Assembly: GCF_030812215.1 (NCBI RefSeq)
Contig: NZ_JAUSSG010000008.1
Span: forward strand, 367,375-431,374
Length of the DNA: 64,000 nucleotides
Origin: Variovorax boronicumulans
GTDB taxonomy: Bacteria > Pseudomonadota > Gammaproteobacteria > Burkholderiales > Burkholderiaceae_C
Reading direction: 5' to 3'
Shown here: piece after piece, positions 1-9,082 of the stretch
Layout of the letters: every line of letters starts with the position of its first letter
Numbering within the stretch: the first letter of the stretch is position 1
The notes under the pieces: model-generated
Seen by the model: the letters and a program-made list of their open reading frames with translations, nothing else
What the model was told of the DNA's origin: nothing
Databases searched by the model: none
Translations under genes and position numbers: made by a program

Positions 1-1368
1 CGCTTCCCGCTGACCAAGCTCTGGAACGACCAGTGGGGCAAGTACTACGCGCCGAAGAACTTCAACTTCTGGTACATCTTCGGCTCGCTGGCGATGCTGG
101 TCCTCGTGATCCAGATCGTCACCGGCATCTTCCTCGTCATGCACTACAAGCCCGACGCGAACCAGGCGTTCGCATCGGTCGAGTACATCATGCGCGACGT
201 GCCCTGGGGCTGGCTCATCCGCTACATCCACTCGACGGGCGCCTCGGCGTTCTTCATCGTGGTGTACCTGCACATGTTCCGCGGCCTCATGTACGGCAGC
301 TACCGCAAGCCCCGCGAGCTGATCTGGGTGTTCGGCTGCGCGATCTTCCTGTGCCTCATGGCCGAAGCCTTCATGGGCTACCTGCTGCCGTGGGGCCAGA
401 TGTCCTACTGGGGCGCCCAGGTGATCGTGAACCTGTTCGCCGCCATCCCGTTCATCGGTCCTGACCTGGCCCTGCTGATTCGTGGCGACTACGTGGTGAG
501 CGACGCCACGCTCAACCGCTTCTTCAGCTTCCACGTGATCGCCGTGCCGCTGGTGCTGCTCGGCCTCGTGGTGGCCCACCTGATCGCGCTGCACGAAGTG
601 GGTTCCAACAACCCCGACGGCATCGAGATCAAGGCCAATCGCGGTCCCGACGGCCACCCGGTCGACGGTATTCCGTCGCATCCGTACTACACGGTGCACG
701 ACATCTTCGGCGTGGTGGTTTTCCTCACGATCTTCTCGGCGGTGATCTTCTTCGCGCCCGAAGCCGGTGGGTACTTCCTCGAGTACAACAACTTCATCCC
801 GGCCGATTCGCTGAAGACGCCGAACCACATCGCTCCGGTCTGGTACTTCACGCCGTTCTATTCGATGCTGCGTGCGACCACCGACGACATGGTCAACGTG
901 TTCGCCATCATCATCGGCCTGGCCGCCATCCTGAACTTCGTCAAGGGCAAGTCGGGCACGGCGCTGAAGATCGCGATCGTCGTCGTGGCGGCCGTGGCCA
1001 TCTTCCTGCTCAAGGCCTTCGACGCCAAGTTCTGGGGCGTGGTCGTGATGGGCGGCTCGGTCATCATCCTGTTCTTCCTGCCATGGCTGGACCACAGCGA
1101 AGTCAAGTCGATCCGCTATCGCCCCGACTGGCACAAGTATGTGTACGGCTTCTTCGTCTTCTTCTTCCTGATCCTGGGCTATCTCGGCATCCAGCCGCCC
1201 GGCGTCTGGGGCAACCTGGTCATCGGCTCCTTCGCCCTCGACATCGCCCAGACCATCTCGCAGATCGGCACGCTCTTCTACTTCGGCTTCTTCCTCCTGA
1301 TGCCCTGGTGGAGCCGCAAGGGCGAATTCAAGCCCGTGCCCGAGCGCGTGGTCTTCGCCGCGCATTGA
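1..1368 (+). CDS. petB: Cytochrome b of the cytochrome bc1 complex, 5' end cut by the window
   Basis: Membrane subunit of ubiquinol:cytochrome c oxidoreductase; it carries hemes bL and bH and both quinone sites. The reading frame is open from base 1, so the true start lies upstream. Paired heme-ligand histidines are visible in the second helix (HSTGASAFF...YLHMF) and the fourth (FHVIAVP...VAHLIALH). The Qo-site tetrapeptide reads PVWY rather than the textbook PEWY. Hydrophobic helices continue to the C terminus, as in a full-length cytochrome b without a fused c1. petC follows 39 bases downstream, so the two are almost certainly one operon with the Rieske gene upstream, outside the window. 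Confidence 0.97.
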   Translation, partial: RFPLTKLWNDQWGKYYAPKNFNFWYIFGSLAMLVLVIQIVTGIFLVMHYKPDANQAFASVEYIMRDVPWGWLIRYIHSTGASAFFIVVYLHMFRGLMYGSYRKPRELIWVFGCAIFLCLMAEAFMGYLLPWGQMSYWGAQVIVNLFAAIPFIGPDLALLIRGDYVVSDATLNRFFSFHVIAVPLVLLGLVVAHLIALHEVGSNNPDGIEIKANRGPDGHPVDGIPSHPYYTVHDIFGVVVFLTIFSAVIFFAPEAGGYFLEYNNFIPADSLKTPNHIAPVWYFTPFYSMLRATTDDMVNVFAIIIGLAAILNFVKGKSGTALKIAIVVVAAVAIFLLKAFDAKFWGVVVMGGSVIILFFLPWLDHSEVKSIRYRPDWHKYVYGFFVFFFLILGYLGIQPPGVWGNLVIGSFALDIAQTISQIGTLFYFGFFLLMPWWSRKGEFKPVPERVVFAAH

Positions 1369-1407
1369 GACGAGACACGAGAAGTGCAAGAGCTTGAGAG
1401 AAACACG

Positions 1408-2193
1408 ATGAAGAAAAGAATTTCCGGCTGGCTCGCGGTCATGGCTACCTTGGGTCTGGCGCTGGGGCTGACCTTCTCCGCCCCCGCATCGGCCGAATCG
1501 GGCGGCCTGGCGTGGGACAAGGCGCCCAACAAGACGACCGATGTGCAGGCCCTGCAGAACGGCGCCAAGCTGTTCGTCAACTACTGCCTCAACTGCCACT
1601 CGGCCGCCTTCATGCGCTACAACCGCCTGCAGGACATCGGCATCACCGAGCAGCAGATCAAGGACAACCTTCTGTTCACGACCGACAAGGTCGGCGAAAC
1701 CATGAAGGCCAACATCGATGCGCGCCAGGCCAAGGACTGGTTCGGCACCACGCCGCCCGACCTCACGCTGGTCGCGCGTTCGCGTGCCGGCCACGGCGGC
1801 ACCGGCGCCGATTACCTCTACACCTTCCTTCGCACCTTCTACCGCGACGACACCAAGGCCACCGGCTGGAACAACCTCGTGTTCCCGAGCGTCGCCATGC
1901 CCAACCCCCTGTGGGAACTGCAGGGCGAGCGCCGGCCGGTCTACACCAAGGTCGAGCAGCATGGCCACGCAACCGAAGTCTTCACCGGCAAGTGGGAACA
2001 GGTCACTCCCGGCACCCTGACGCCGGTGCAGTACGACAATGCCGTCGGCGACCTGGTGAGCTACCTTCAGTGGATGGCCGAGCCCGCGCAGAACACCCGC
2101 ATCCGTATCGGCGTCTGGGTCCTGCTGTTCCTGGCCATGTCGGTGGTTTTCGTGTGGCGACTGAACGCCTCGTACTGGAAAGACGTCAAGTAG
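1408..2193 (+). CDS. petC: Cytochrome c1 of the bc1 complex
   Basis: Heme c subunit that passes electrons from the Rieske protein to cytochrome c on the periplasmic side. The 261-aa product has an N-terminal signal peptide (hydrophobic residues 8-25, cleavage likely after ASA), a CLNCH heme-binding motif at residues 60-64, and a C-terminal membrane anchor just before a short basic tail. The ATG at 1408 was chosen because a GAGAGAA ribosome site lies just before it; an ATG at 1384 in the same frame would put extra residues ahead of a clean signal peptide. It is co-transcribed with petB. Confidence 0.96.
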   Translation: MKKRISGWLAVMATLGLALGLTFSAPASAESGGLAWDKAPNKTTDVQALQNGAKLFVNYCLNCHSAAFMRYNRLQDIGITEQQIKDNLLFTTDKVGETMKANIDARQAKDWFGTTPPDLTLVARSRAGHGGTGADYLYTFLRTFYRDDTKATGWNNLVFPSVAMPNPLWELQGERRPVYTKVEQHGHATEVFTGKWEQVTPGTLTPVQYDNAVGDLVSYLQWMAEPAQNTRIRIGVWVLLFLAMSVVFVWRLNASYWKDVK

Positions 2194-2237
2194 TTCCGTC
2201 CACGCCGACCGGCCATGCCTCGTGCATCCGGTCCCAC

Positions 2238-2270
2238 AGAGTGGGTTGCCAACGCGACCCACTCTTTTTG
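2238..2270 (+). terminator. Rho-independent terminator after petBC
   Basis: A perfect 9-bp stem (AGAGTGGGT pairing with ACCCACTCT) closes an 11-base loop and is followed by a T run. It sits between petC and sspA and would end the pet transcript. Confidence 0.85.
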
Positions 2271-2290
2271 ATTTTTAGGAGTCTCTCGCC

Positions 2291-2902
2291 ATGATGGTCT
2301 TGTATTCAGGAACGACCTGCCCCTTTTCCCACCGCTGCCGCTTCGTTCTGTTCGAAAAGGGCATGGACTTCGAGATCCGCGACGTCGATCTCTACAACAA
2401 GCCCGAAGACATCAGCGTGATGAATCCGTATGGCCAGGTGCCGATCCTGGTCGAGCGCGACCTGATCCTGTACGAGTCGAACATCATCAACGAGTACATC
2501 GACGAGCGCTTCCCGCATCCGCAACTGATGCCCGGCGACCCGGTCGACCGCGCCCGCGTGCGCCTGTTCCTGCTCAACTTCGAGAAGGAATTGTTCGTGC
2601 ACGTGTCCACGCTGGAGAACCGCACCACCAAGGGCAACGAGAAGACCATCGAAAAGGCTCGTTCGCACATCCGCGACCGCCTGACGCAGCTGGCGCCCGT
2701 GTTCCTCAAGAACAAGTACATGCTGGGCGACAACTTCTCCATGCTCGACGTGGCCATCGCGCCGCTGCTCTGGCGCCTGGACTACTACGGCATCGATCTC
2801 AGCAAGAACGCGGCGCCGCTCCTGAAGTACGCTGAGCGCATCTTCTCGCGCCCGGCCTACATCGAAGCGCTCACGCCCTCCGAAAAGGTCATGCGCAAGT
2901 AA
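2291..2902 (+). CDS. sspA: Stringent starvation protein A (GST-fold)
   Basis: RNA polymerase-associated regulator with a glutathione-S-transferase fold that is not thought to act as a transferase. The 203-aa product has the thioredoxin-like N domain with TCPFSHRCRF near residue 8, the cis-proline loop YGQVPILVE, the LYESNIINEYIDE segment, and an all-helical C domain from about residue 90. Length matches the family. A TAGGAG ribosome site lies about 10 bases before the ATG pair at 2291/2294. sspB follows 141 bases downstream, the usual sspAB pairing. Confidence 0.95.
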   Translation: MMVLYSGTTCPFSHRCRFVLFEKGMDFEIRDVDLYNKPEDISVMNPYGQVPILVERDLILYESNIINEYIDERFPHPQLMPGDPVDRARVRLFLLNFEKELFVHVSTLENRTTKGNEKTIEKARSHIRDRLTQLAPVFLKNKYMLGDNFSMLDVAIAPLLWRLDYYGIDLSKNAAPLLKYAERIFSRPAYIEALTPSEKVMRK

Positions 2903-3010
2903 ATAGGCTCTCCCCCAGGCTTCGCGCACTTCGTGTCGCTTCGCCAACCCCCTTCCGGGGGCAACACCAGCGGCCCGGCAAAGCCGGTTCCGCGGTGTTC
3001 CGCGAAAAGT
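2903..3010 (+). repeat. Dispersed intergenic repeat with hairpins
   Basis: The gap between sspA and sspB contains a CCCCCTTCCGGGGG hairpin, then a segment built around GGCCCGGCAAAGCCGG and CCGCGG palindromes. From memory this resembles an intergenic element common in Comamonadaceae genomes. It may also attenuate the sspAB transcript. A search of the host genome for further copies would confirm it. Confidence 0.55.
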
Positions 3011-3043
3011 CAGAAGTTTGCGATTGCACGGTAGAAAATTTTC

Positions 3044-3610
3044 ATGATCAACGCGCTCGAGTCGTCTTCCACCCGCCCGTACCTCATCCGGGCGCTGTAC
3101 GAATGGTGCACCGACAACGGGTTCACGCCCTATGTCGCGGTGCAGGTCGACGACACCGTCCAGGTTCCGCGTGAGTACGTGAAGAACGGCGAGATCGTGC
3201 TCAACATCAGCTTCGATGCGACCAGCTCGCTCAAGCTGGGCAACGATTTCATCGAGTTCAAGGCCCGCTTTGCGGGCAGCGCGCGAGAAATCAGCGTGCC
3301 GGTGGGGCGCGTGATCGCGATCTACGCGCGCGAGAACGGGCAGGGCATGGCGTTTCCCGCACCGGCGCCCGCGGTCGACAGCGGCGGCGATGTGCCGGCT
3401 TCGCCCACGGGGCCTGCGCGCATGCCTTTGCGTGACGCTTCGCGTGGCACCGAAGGCGATGCCGGCAAGATCGTCCATCTGGTGACGGGCGAGGAAGGCG
3501 GCGAAGTGCTCGATGCCGACTCTGCCGGCACGACCACGGACCCCGTCGACGAGCCGCCGCGCCCGCCGGCCGGTGGCGGTTCGCGGCCGTCGCTCAAGCG
3601 CGTCAAGTAG
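3044..3610 (+). CDS. sspB: ClpXP specificity-enhancing factor SspB
   Basis: Adaptor that binds the ssrA tag on stalled translation products and delivers them to ClpXP. The N-terminal 100 residues match the SspB substrate-binding fold (TRPYLIRALYEWCTDNGFTPYV..., then NISFDATSSLKLGNDFIEFKARF). The C-terminal half is a long disordered linker rich in Pro, Gly and Asp, ending in a basic RPSLKRVK tail, which in this family is the ClpX-binding peptide. Length is 188 aa. It follows sspA and precedes a tRNA gene. Confidence 0.95.
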   Translation: MINALESSSTRPYLIRALYEWCTDNGFTPYVAVQVDDTVQVPREYVKNGEIVLNISFDATSSLKLGNDFIEFKARFAGSAREISVPVGRVIAIYARENGQGMAFPAPAPAVDSGGDVPASPTGPARMPLRDASRGTEGDAGKIVHLVTGEEGGEVLDADSAGTTTDPVDEPPRPPAGGGSRPSLKRVK

Positions 3611-3655
3611 GCGCTTGCAACGGCCTACTAGAATCACGCACTTCGAAGAAATTCA

Positions 3656-3731
3656 GCCGCTTTAGCTCAATTGGTAGAGCACCCGCCTTGTAAGCGGAAG
3701 GTCGTCAGTTCGATTCCGACAAGCGGCACCA
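3656..3731 (+). tRNA. tRNA-Thr, anticodon TGT
   Basis: A 76-base cloverleaf: acceptor GCCGCTT pairs with AAGCGGC, the anticodon loop is CTTGTAA, the T-arm carries GTTCGATTC, and CCA is encoded. It sits at the junction between housekeeping genes and the accessory region, a position often used by integrating elements. I found no repeat of its 3' end further along the window. Confidence 0.97.
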
Positions 3732-3755
3732 ATATTAAATACAAAGTAATCAGTT

Positions 3756-3794
3756 AAACCCCCTGGATGAGGACTCGTCCAGGGGGTTTTTTTA
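3756..3794 (+). terminator. Rho-independent terminator behind tRNA-Thr
   Basis: The stem CCCCCTGGA / TCCAGGGGG, extended by flanking A and T bases, is followed by a run of seven T residues. It isolates the tRNA transcript from the export-apparatus cluster that starts at 3969. Confidence 0.92.
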
Positions 3795-3828
3795 TTTCCT
3801 TTTCCTGAGGGGTCTTATTGGGAGTAAT

Positions 3829-3909
3829 GAATTGGTTCTAGTGAACTGGAATTCAATTTAATTAGTTACCATTACGTTAGAATTACTTCAACTGGTTATT
3901 GGCCCAGTT
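3829..3909 (+). promoter_or_regulatory. AT-rich leader of the export-apparatus operon with AACTGG repeats
   Basis: This stretch is far richer in A and T than its surroundings. It has GTTC-TAGT-GAAC at 3835-3846, AACTGG at 3844-3849, and the inverted repeat AACTGG-N8-CCAGTT at 3890-3909. These could be operator sites for the whole downstream cluster. I see no convincing sigma-54 or sigma-28 promoter here. Confidence 0.45.
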
Positions 3910-3968
3910 TCATTTCTTCCATTTCACGAGAAGAATGGGTCAAAGTGAGAAAGAGGGAGGGAGGGAGC

Positions 3969-4235
3969 ATGCATGCGGACCTAGCATTGAAGATGATGTC
4001 AGACCTGTTTTGGACAGGATTGCTGGTGTGTCTTCCTTTGCTCGGGTTGACCATGCTGGTGGGTGTGGTGATCAGTGTTCTGCAGGTGGTCACCCAGGTT
4101 CAGGAAATGTCGCTGACATTCGTTCCCAAGCTCTTCACCGCAGGCGCCGTCATGATCCTGGCCGGCCCCTGGATGCTTCGCAAGCTCACCCAGTTCACCG
4201 TTCAGCTCTGGAGCAGCATTCCGTCGATGTTCTGA
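3969..4235 (+). CDS. fliQ: FliQ-type export gate protein
   Basis: Small inner-membrane subunit of the type III export gate, assembling with FliP and FliR into the helical pore. The 88-aa product has two transmembrane helices (about residues 14-36 and 52-74) and the family signature VISVLQVVTQVQEMSLTFVPK. The start at 3969 is preferred over 3945 because a GGGAGGGAG ribosome site lies just upstream and the length then matches FliQ. First gene of the cluster; fliR starts 4 bases after its stop. The family also includes SctS of non-flagellar systems, but the rod and hook genes downstream make it flagellar-type. Confidence 0.93.
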   Translation: MHADLALKMMSDLFWTGLLVCLPLLGLTMLVGVVISVLQVVTQVQEMSLTFVPKLFTAGAVMILAGPWMLRKLTQFTVQLWSSIPSMF

Positions 4236-4239
4236 ACCG

Positions 4240-5046
4240 GTGCCTGAAGTGAATGCCTTCCAGTTGAACTCGTCGTGGCTGTCTCTCGTAGGACTGCTTG
4301 CCTTGCGCGTGGCCGCAACCTTGCTGATGACCCCGGTTTTTTATGCCGTGCCATTGCCCGCTTCTGTCCGGATGCTGGTGATCGTCAGTATCTCCGTCGC
4401 ATTGGCGGCGGGTCTGCCGGTTGTTGCAGGACCGTTGATGAGCTGGGATGCCCTGCTTTTCGCCGCAATGTCCGAACTCGCCCTTGGAGCCGTGTTGGGC
4501 CTCGGCATCCTGCTGGCCTTCGGCGCGTTTGCTGTTGCCGGGCAATTGCTCGATGTCCAACTGGGATTCGGCATCGCGCAGGTGGTCGATCCGGTCACGA
4601 AGCGGCCGGTCCCGATTCTTACTTCCGCCTTCGGTTACCTCGCAGTCCTGATGTTCTTTCTTGTCAACGGACATCACGCGCTGCTGCGAGGCATCGGCTA
4701 TAGCCTGGAGCGATTTCCAGTCGGTGCGCCGTGGTCGGTGGCAGGCGCTGCGGCTCCGATCCTGAAGCAGACGGCCGGCCTCTTCAGTCTTGGGTTCGCA
4801 CTGGCTGCGCCGGTGGTGTTCTGCATCCTGCTGGTCGAGTTCGCATTGGGCGTCGTCGGCCGCAACCTGCCGCAGATGAACATGTTCACGATGGGCATTC
4901 CCGTGAAGATTCTCGTCGGCCTCGTGGCGCTTTCGCTCTGGTTCATGGGCATTGGCGGCGTCATGACGAGAACCTACGCAAGCATTGCCACCACGTGGGA
5001 AGGCATCTTCGTTGCCGCGCCGGCACCGCAAGGACTGGGACGCTGA
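4240..5046 (+). CDS. fliR: FliR-type export gate protein
   Basis: Inner-membrane subunit of the type III export gate. The 268-aa product has about six hydrophobic helices and the typical segments LRVAATLLMTPVFYAVPLPASVR, QLLDVQLGFGIAQVVDP and FALAAPVVFCILLVEFALGVVGRNLPQMN. The start is a GTG at 4240; a second GTG at 4249 is possible. Its stop overlaps the flhB start by one base, so the two are translationally coupled. Confidence 0.94.
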   Translation: MPEVNAFQLNSSWLSLVGLLALRVAATLLMTPVFYAVPLPASVRMLVIVSISVALAAGLPVVAGPLMSWDALLFAAMSELALGAVLGLGILLAFGAFAVAGQLLDVQLGFGIAQVVDPVTKRPVPILTSAFGYLAVLMFFLVNGHHALLRGIGYSLERFPVGAPWSVAGAAAPILKQTAGLFSLGFALAAPVVFCILLVEFALGVVGRNLPQMNMFTMGIPVKILVGLVALSLWFMGIGGVMTRTYASIATTWEGIFVAAPAPQGLGR

Positions 5047-6146
5047 TGGCCGAGCAGGATCTCGATCGCAACGAAGCGGCCACGCCGTACAAGCTGCAGA
5101 AGGCGCGCGAGCGCGGGCAGACGGCAAAGAGCACGGATGTCGTGGCGGCTGTCGTATTCGCAGTCGCCGTCGTCTATCTGAACTGGCGCGGGTTTGGTGC
5201 CGTGTCGAACCAGTTCCGCTTCGACCAGGCCTTGCTGATCCATGCCGGCCGGATGGATGTTTCCGGTGTGGGCCTCTGGCCGATGATCGACCGCGCATTG
5301 CGCGCTGCGCTCATGCTGTCCGCTCCCTTCTTCGCCACCGTCATGCTGGCAGCGGTCATCGGCAACATGATGCAGACCGGCCCGATCCTTTCCTTCGAAC
5401 CCGTGAAGATGGATTTCGACCGTATCAACCCGGTCAATGGCCTGAAGAAGCTGTTCTCGATGCGCGTGCTCTTCGATACCGCACGAGCGTTGATCAAGCT
5501 GACGCTGCTGACCCTGGTTGCCGTTCTCGGCCTCAAGGCGTTGACCAGCCAGTTCTATGCGCTGGCCTCCCTGTCGGCTGTCGGCTATCTGCATATCCTG
5601 CTCGACGACCTGGCAAGCATCGGCCTGAAGATGGCGTTGGTGCTCGGTCTCATCGCCTTGCTCGACCTCATGTACACGCGGCGCGAATTCGCAAAGAAGA
5701 TGCGAATGAGCCAGCGCGAACTCAAGGACGAAGCCAAGCACCGCGAAGGCGACCCTCGCATCCGCGCCCGGTTGCGTGAACTGCGCCGCGACATGCTCAA
5801 GCGAAGCCTGGCGCTGCGCCAGACGCGCAATGCGGATGTGGTGATCACCAACCCGACGCACATCGCCGTGGCGCTGAAGTACGAGCACGGTCGCATGGCG
5901 TCGCCGCAACTGCTGGCCAAGGGAGCCGGCCACATGGCCGCTGCCATGCGCGAGATCGCGGCCCGCCATCGCATTCCCGTGGTCCAGAACCCGGCACTGG
6001 CACGGCGCATCTACAAGGAGTTGCCGGTGGATCATCCCGTGCCGCCGGAACTTTATGCGCAGGTCGCGCGCATCATCGTCTGGGTCTTTGCCATGCGCGA
6101 GCAGCAGCAACAACGCGGCCGCACCGCAACAGGGGCCGCATCTTGA
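5046..6146 (+). CDS. flhB: FlhB-type export switch protein
   Basis: Substrate-specificity switch of the type III exporter. The 366-aa product has a basic N terminus (TPYKLQKARERGQ), four transmembrane helices, and a cytoplasmic domain with the self-cleavage motif NPTH at residues 269-272, so autoprocessing should work. The downstream segment NPALARRIYKELPVDHPVPPELYAQVA is typical. The intact switch suggests the system still changes substrate class after rod/hook export, even though no filament gene is present here. Confidence 0.96.
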   Translation: MAEQDLDRNEAATPYKLQKARERGQTAKSTDVVAAVVFAVAVVYLNWRGFGAVSNQFRFDQALLIHAGRMDVSGVGLWPMIDRALRAALMLSAPFFATVMLAAVIGNMMQTGPILSFEPVKMDFDRINPVNGLKKLFSMRVLFDTARALIKLTLLTLVAVLGLKALTSQFYALASLSAVGYLHILLDDLASIGLKMALVLGLIALLDLMYTRREFAKKMRMSQRELKDEAKHREGDPRIRARLRELRRDMLKRSLALRQTRNADVVITNPTHIAVALKYEHGRMASPQLLAKGAGHMAAAMREIAARHRIPVVQNPALARRIYKELPVDHPVPPELYAQVARIIVWVFAMREQQQQRGRTATGAAS

Positions 6147-8239
6147 ACGCATTCGCGCGTGTTCTTGGCAAGCACAGCGACATCGCGCTGGTGCTGCTCG
6201 TGCTCGGTGTGCTGGTGGTGCTGTTTGCACCCATCCCCAGCGGCCTGCTCGACTTCCTGATCCTGAGCAATTTCAGCTTTGCATTCCTGGTCCTGCTCCT
6301 GACCTTCTACATGGCCAGGCCGGTAGAGTTCTCGACCTTCCCTTCGCTGCTGCTGATCGCCACGCTGTTCCGCCTGTCGCTCAACGTCGCGGCCACGCGG
6401 CTGATTCTTTCGGATGGCGATGCGGGCCGGGTGATTGGCGCCATCGGTGCCTTCGTGGTGGGCGGCAACTACGTCATCGGCCTGATCGTCTTCCTGATCC
6501 TTATCGTGGTTCAGTACGTGGTGGTGACGAGCGGCGCGCAGCGCGTCTCGGAGGTGGCTGCGCGCTTCACGCTCGACAGCATGCCGGGCCAGCAGATGAG
6601 CATCGATGCCGACCTCAACATGGGCTTCATCGACCAGGCCGAGGCCCAGCGCCGGCGCAAGAACATCGAGAAGGAAGCCGGTTTCTACGGCGCCATGGAC
6701 GGCGCCAGCAAGTTCGTCAAGGGCGATGCGATCGCGGGCATCATCATCCTGCTGATCAACATCATCGGCGGGCTGGTGATCGGCGTGATGCAGCATGGCA
6801 TGCCCTGGGGTCAGGCCCTGCAGACCTACACGCTGCTGACTATCGGCGATGGCATCGTGACGCAGGTGCCGGCGCTCGTTATTGCGGTGGGCACCGGCAT
6901 CATCGTGACGCGGTCCGCCTCCGATGCCAACCTGAGCCGAGAGGCATTGCGCCAGGTGGGCTCGTTTCCGAAGACGCTGCTGCTGGTGGCAATGGCGCTT
7001 GGCGGCCTGTTGTTTCTGCCCGGTATTCCAGCCTTGCCGACGCTGGCGCTCACCGTCTGCTTCCTGGTGATTGCAACCTTGCTTTATCGCGCGGCCAAGG
7101 CCAAGGCGAACGATGCCGGTGCACCCGCGACCGCTGGCGCGGCCGCAACCGGTGACATGGCCCCGGCGGCCGACGGCTCGCCGGCTTCGCAGAGCGACGA
7201 CCCCTACTCACTGCTGCAGGTGGAGCCCATCGAGGTCCATCTCGGAACCAACTGGGTGCCGGTGATCAACCAGCCGGGCAGCGTCTTCATGGAGCGGATC
7301 TCCACGTTCCGCAAGCAACATGCGCAGGAGTTCGGCCTCGTGCTGCCGCGTGTACGTTTCAAGGATTCGGCGCGGCTGTCGGCGGACCGCTACGAGATTC
7401 ACCTCGACGGTGTGCTGGTCGGCAAGGGCGAGGCGCGTGCCGACAGATTGCTTGCGATCCATCCGGCCGGCGACACCAAGTCCGTTCCGGGCGAGCCGAC
7501 CCGCGACCCGACCTACGGCCTGCCCGCGCTCTGGATCGAAGAGAGCCAGCGCGAAGCTGCCAGCCAGGCGAAGTACACGCTGGTCGACGCGCCCACGGTC
7601 TTCATGACGCATCTCACGGAGATGCTCCGGCGCGAGTCCGCGACGCTGCTCACGCGCGCCGAGGTCGACCGTTTGCTTTCCCGCGTTCGTCAGAGCCAGC
7701 CGGGACTGGTCGAGGAACTGATACCCACGGTGCTCTCGTCCAGCGATGTGCAGAAGGTCCTGCAGAACCTGCTGCGGGAGAAGGTCTCGATCCGCCACGT
7801 CGAAGCGATTCTCGAAACGTTGGCCGATGCGGGACGCACGACCCGCGATGCCAACCAACTGACCGAGATCGTTCGCCAGCGGCTGGGACACGCCATCTGC
7901 CAGGGCCTTCTCGGCGAGGCGACTTCGTTGCAGGTGCTCACGCTCGATCCCGCGATCGAAAGCCAGTTCCTGCAAAGCGTTCATGTGGCCACCGAAGCTG
8001 GAGGGGCGCAGCCCTTCGTGCTCGATCCGCGCCTGACCGAGCAGCTAATGAAGCGCCTGGTGCAGCAGGCCGAACGCATGATGAAAAGCAATCTCTTGCC
8101 GGTGCTGCTCTGCGCCCCCGAGCTGCGGCGCCATGTGCGTTCGCTGTCCGAGCGGGTGATGCCTCACCTGCGCGTGCTGTCCATGTCCGAAGTGCCGCAC
8201 ACCATCGAGCTGAAATCCTTCAGCGTCGTCCAGCTCTGA
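6143..8239 (+). CDS. flhA: FlhA-type export gate protein
   Basis: Largest export-gate subunit; its nonameric cytoplasmic ring docks chaperone-substrate complexes. The 698-aa product has about eight N-terminal transmembrane helices with the conserved FHIPEP-type loop region (FSTFPSLLLIATLFRLSLNVAATRLIL), a linker near residues 320-350, and a large cytoplasmic domain including YSLLQVEPIEVHLG and VRLRFKDSARL-type segments. Translation appears to start at a TTG inside the flhB stop region (4-base overlap). Length matches the family. Confidence 0.96.
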   Translation: MNAFARVLGKHSDIALVLLVLGVLVVLFAPIPSGLLDFLILSNFSFAFLVLLLTFYMARPVEFSTFPSLLLIATLFRLSLNVAATRLILSDGDAGRVIGAIGAFVVGGNYVIGLIVFLILIVVQYVVVTSGAQRVSEVAARFTLDSMPGQQMSIDADLNMGFIDQAEAQRRRKNIEKEAGFYGAMDGASKFVKGDAIAGIIILLINIIGGLVIGVMQHGMPWGQALQTYTLLTIGDGIVTQVPALVIAVGTGIIVTRSASDANLSREALRQVGSFPKTLLLVAMALGGLLFLPGIPALPTLALTVCFLVIATLLYRAAKAKANDAGAPATAGAAATGDMAPAADGSPASQSDDPYSLLQVEPIEVHLGTNWVPVINQPGSVFMERISTFRKQHAQEFGLVLPRVRFKDSARLSADRYEIHLDGVLVGKGEARADRLLAIHPAGDTKSVPGEPTRDPTYGLPALWIEESQREAASQAKYTLVDAPTVFMTHLTEMLRRESATLLTRAEVDRLLSRVRQSQPGLVEELIPTVLSSSDVQKVLQNLLREKVSIRHVEAILETLADAGRTTRDANQLTEIVRQRLGHAICQGLLGEATSLQVLTLDPAIESQFLQSVHVATEAGGAQPFVLDPRLTEQLMKRLVQQAERMMKSNLLPVLLCAPELRRHVRSLSERVMPHLRVLSMSEVPHTIELKSFSVVQL

Positions 8240-8255
8240 AATCCCAGGAACCCCC

Positions 8256-9032
8256 ATGACCGACGTACTTGCCATCAGCCTGCAGAGCATGCAGCAGGAC
8301 ATGGCGCGCCTCGAACGCATCAGCATGAACATGGCGAATGCCACCACCCCCGGCTACAAGCGGGAGGTCGCCTCGTCGTTGCCGATGAACACGGGCACTT
8401 TCGCCGACGCGATGCGCAGCGTCGGTGCCGCCCGGGGCGATGTGTCGGGCAGCACCGCGGCAGCCGGGACGCTGCTGATCCAGACGGACGCCCGCCCCGG
8501 CACCCTCAAGTCGACCGGCCAGAACCTGGACGTCGCGTTGACCATGCCGGGCTTCTTCGAAATCTCCACCGAGGCCGGCCTTGCCTACACGCGCCAGGGC
8601 AGCTGGCAGCTGGACGCGCGTGGCCGCCTGGTCACTGCGCAAGGCAATCCGGTGATGGGGCAGGGCGGCGAGATCGTGCTCACGCGTCCCAACCCCGTGA
8701 TCGACGCCGCGGGGCAGGTGTTCGAGTCCAAGCCCGGCGGAGGTGCCGAAGCCACACCCGTTGCGCAGTTGAAGGTCGTGCAGTTCGACAACGCCAAGGA
8801 CTTCAGGCGCGTCGGCGACGGCCTCCTCAGTACCGAACAGGCACCCACCCAACTCGCGGACGGCGATGTGCAACTGCGCCAGGGCTTTCTCGAGAACTCC
8901 AACGTGAGCTCGATGCAGGAAATGGTGCAGTTGATCCAGTCGATGCGGCACTTCGAATCGATGCAGCGGGTCGCGCTCGGCTACGACGAAATGATCGGCG
9001 GCGCGGTGCGCAAACTCGGCGACCTTTCATAG
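8256..9032 (+). CDS. flgF: FlgF-like proximal rod protein
   Basis: Rod/hook family protein, exported by the type III gate and built into the proximal rod. The 258-aa product has the N-terminal heptad segment ISLQSMQQDMARLERISMNMANATTPGYKRE (the family ANxxTPGYK pattern) and the C-terminal partner helix EMVQLIQSMRHFESMQRVALGYDEM. Paired with flgG immediately downstream, which is the usual flgFG order. I call it FlgF rather than FlgG because of that order and its weaker match to the FlgG core. Confidence 0.88.
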   Translation: MTDVLAISLQSMQQDMARLERISMNMANATTPGYKREVASSLPMNTGTFADAMRSVGAARGDVSGSTAAAGTLLIQTDARPGTLKSTGQNLDVALTMPGFFEISTEAGLAYTRQGSWQLDARGRLVTAQGNPVMGQGGEIVLTRPNPVIDAAGQVFESKPGGGAEATPVAQLKVVQFDNAKDFRRVGDGLLSTEQAPTQLADGDVQLRQGFLENSNVSSMQEMVQLIQSMRHFESMQRVALGYDEMIGGAVRKLGDLS

Positions 9033-9082
9033 CCCACGCCGCGCACCGCCTCCCCACACTTTTTTCAACAGGGACACACACC

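Noticed and set aside
3754..3772. TAAAC...CTGGATGA near the tRNA terminator as a fourth copy of the promoter motif
   Set aside because: The spacing is far too short, the decamer is not matched, and the bases belong to the terminator stem.
3969..4235. Reading the cluster as a virulence-type injectisome
   Set aside because: Rod, P-ring, L-ring and hook genes are present and there is no secretin, needle or translocator gene, so the apparatus is flagellar in type.
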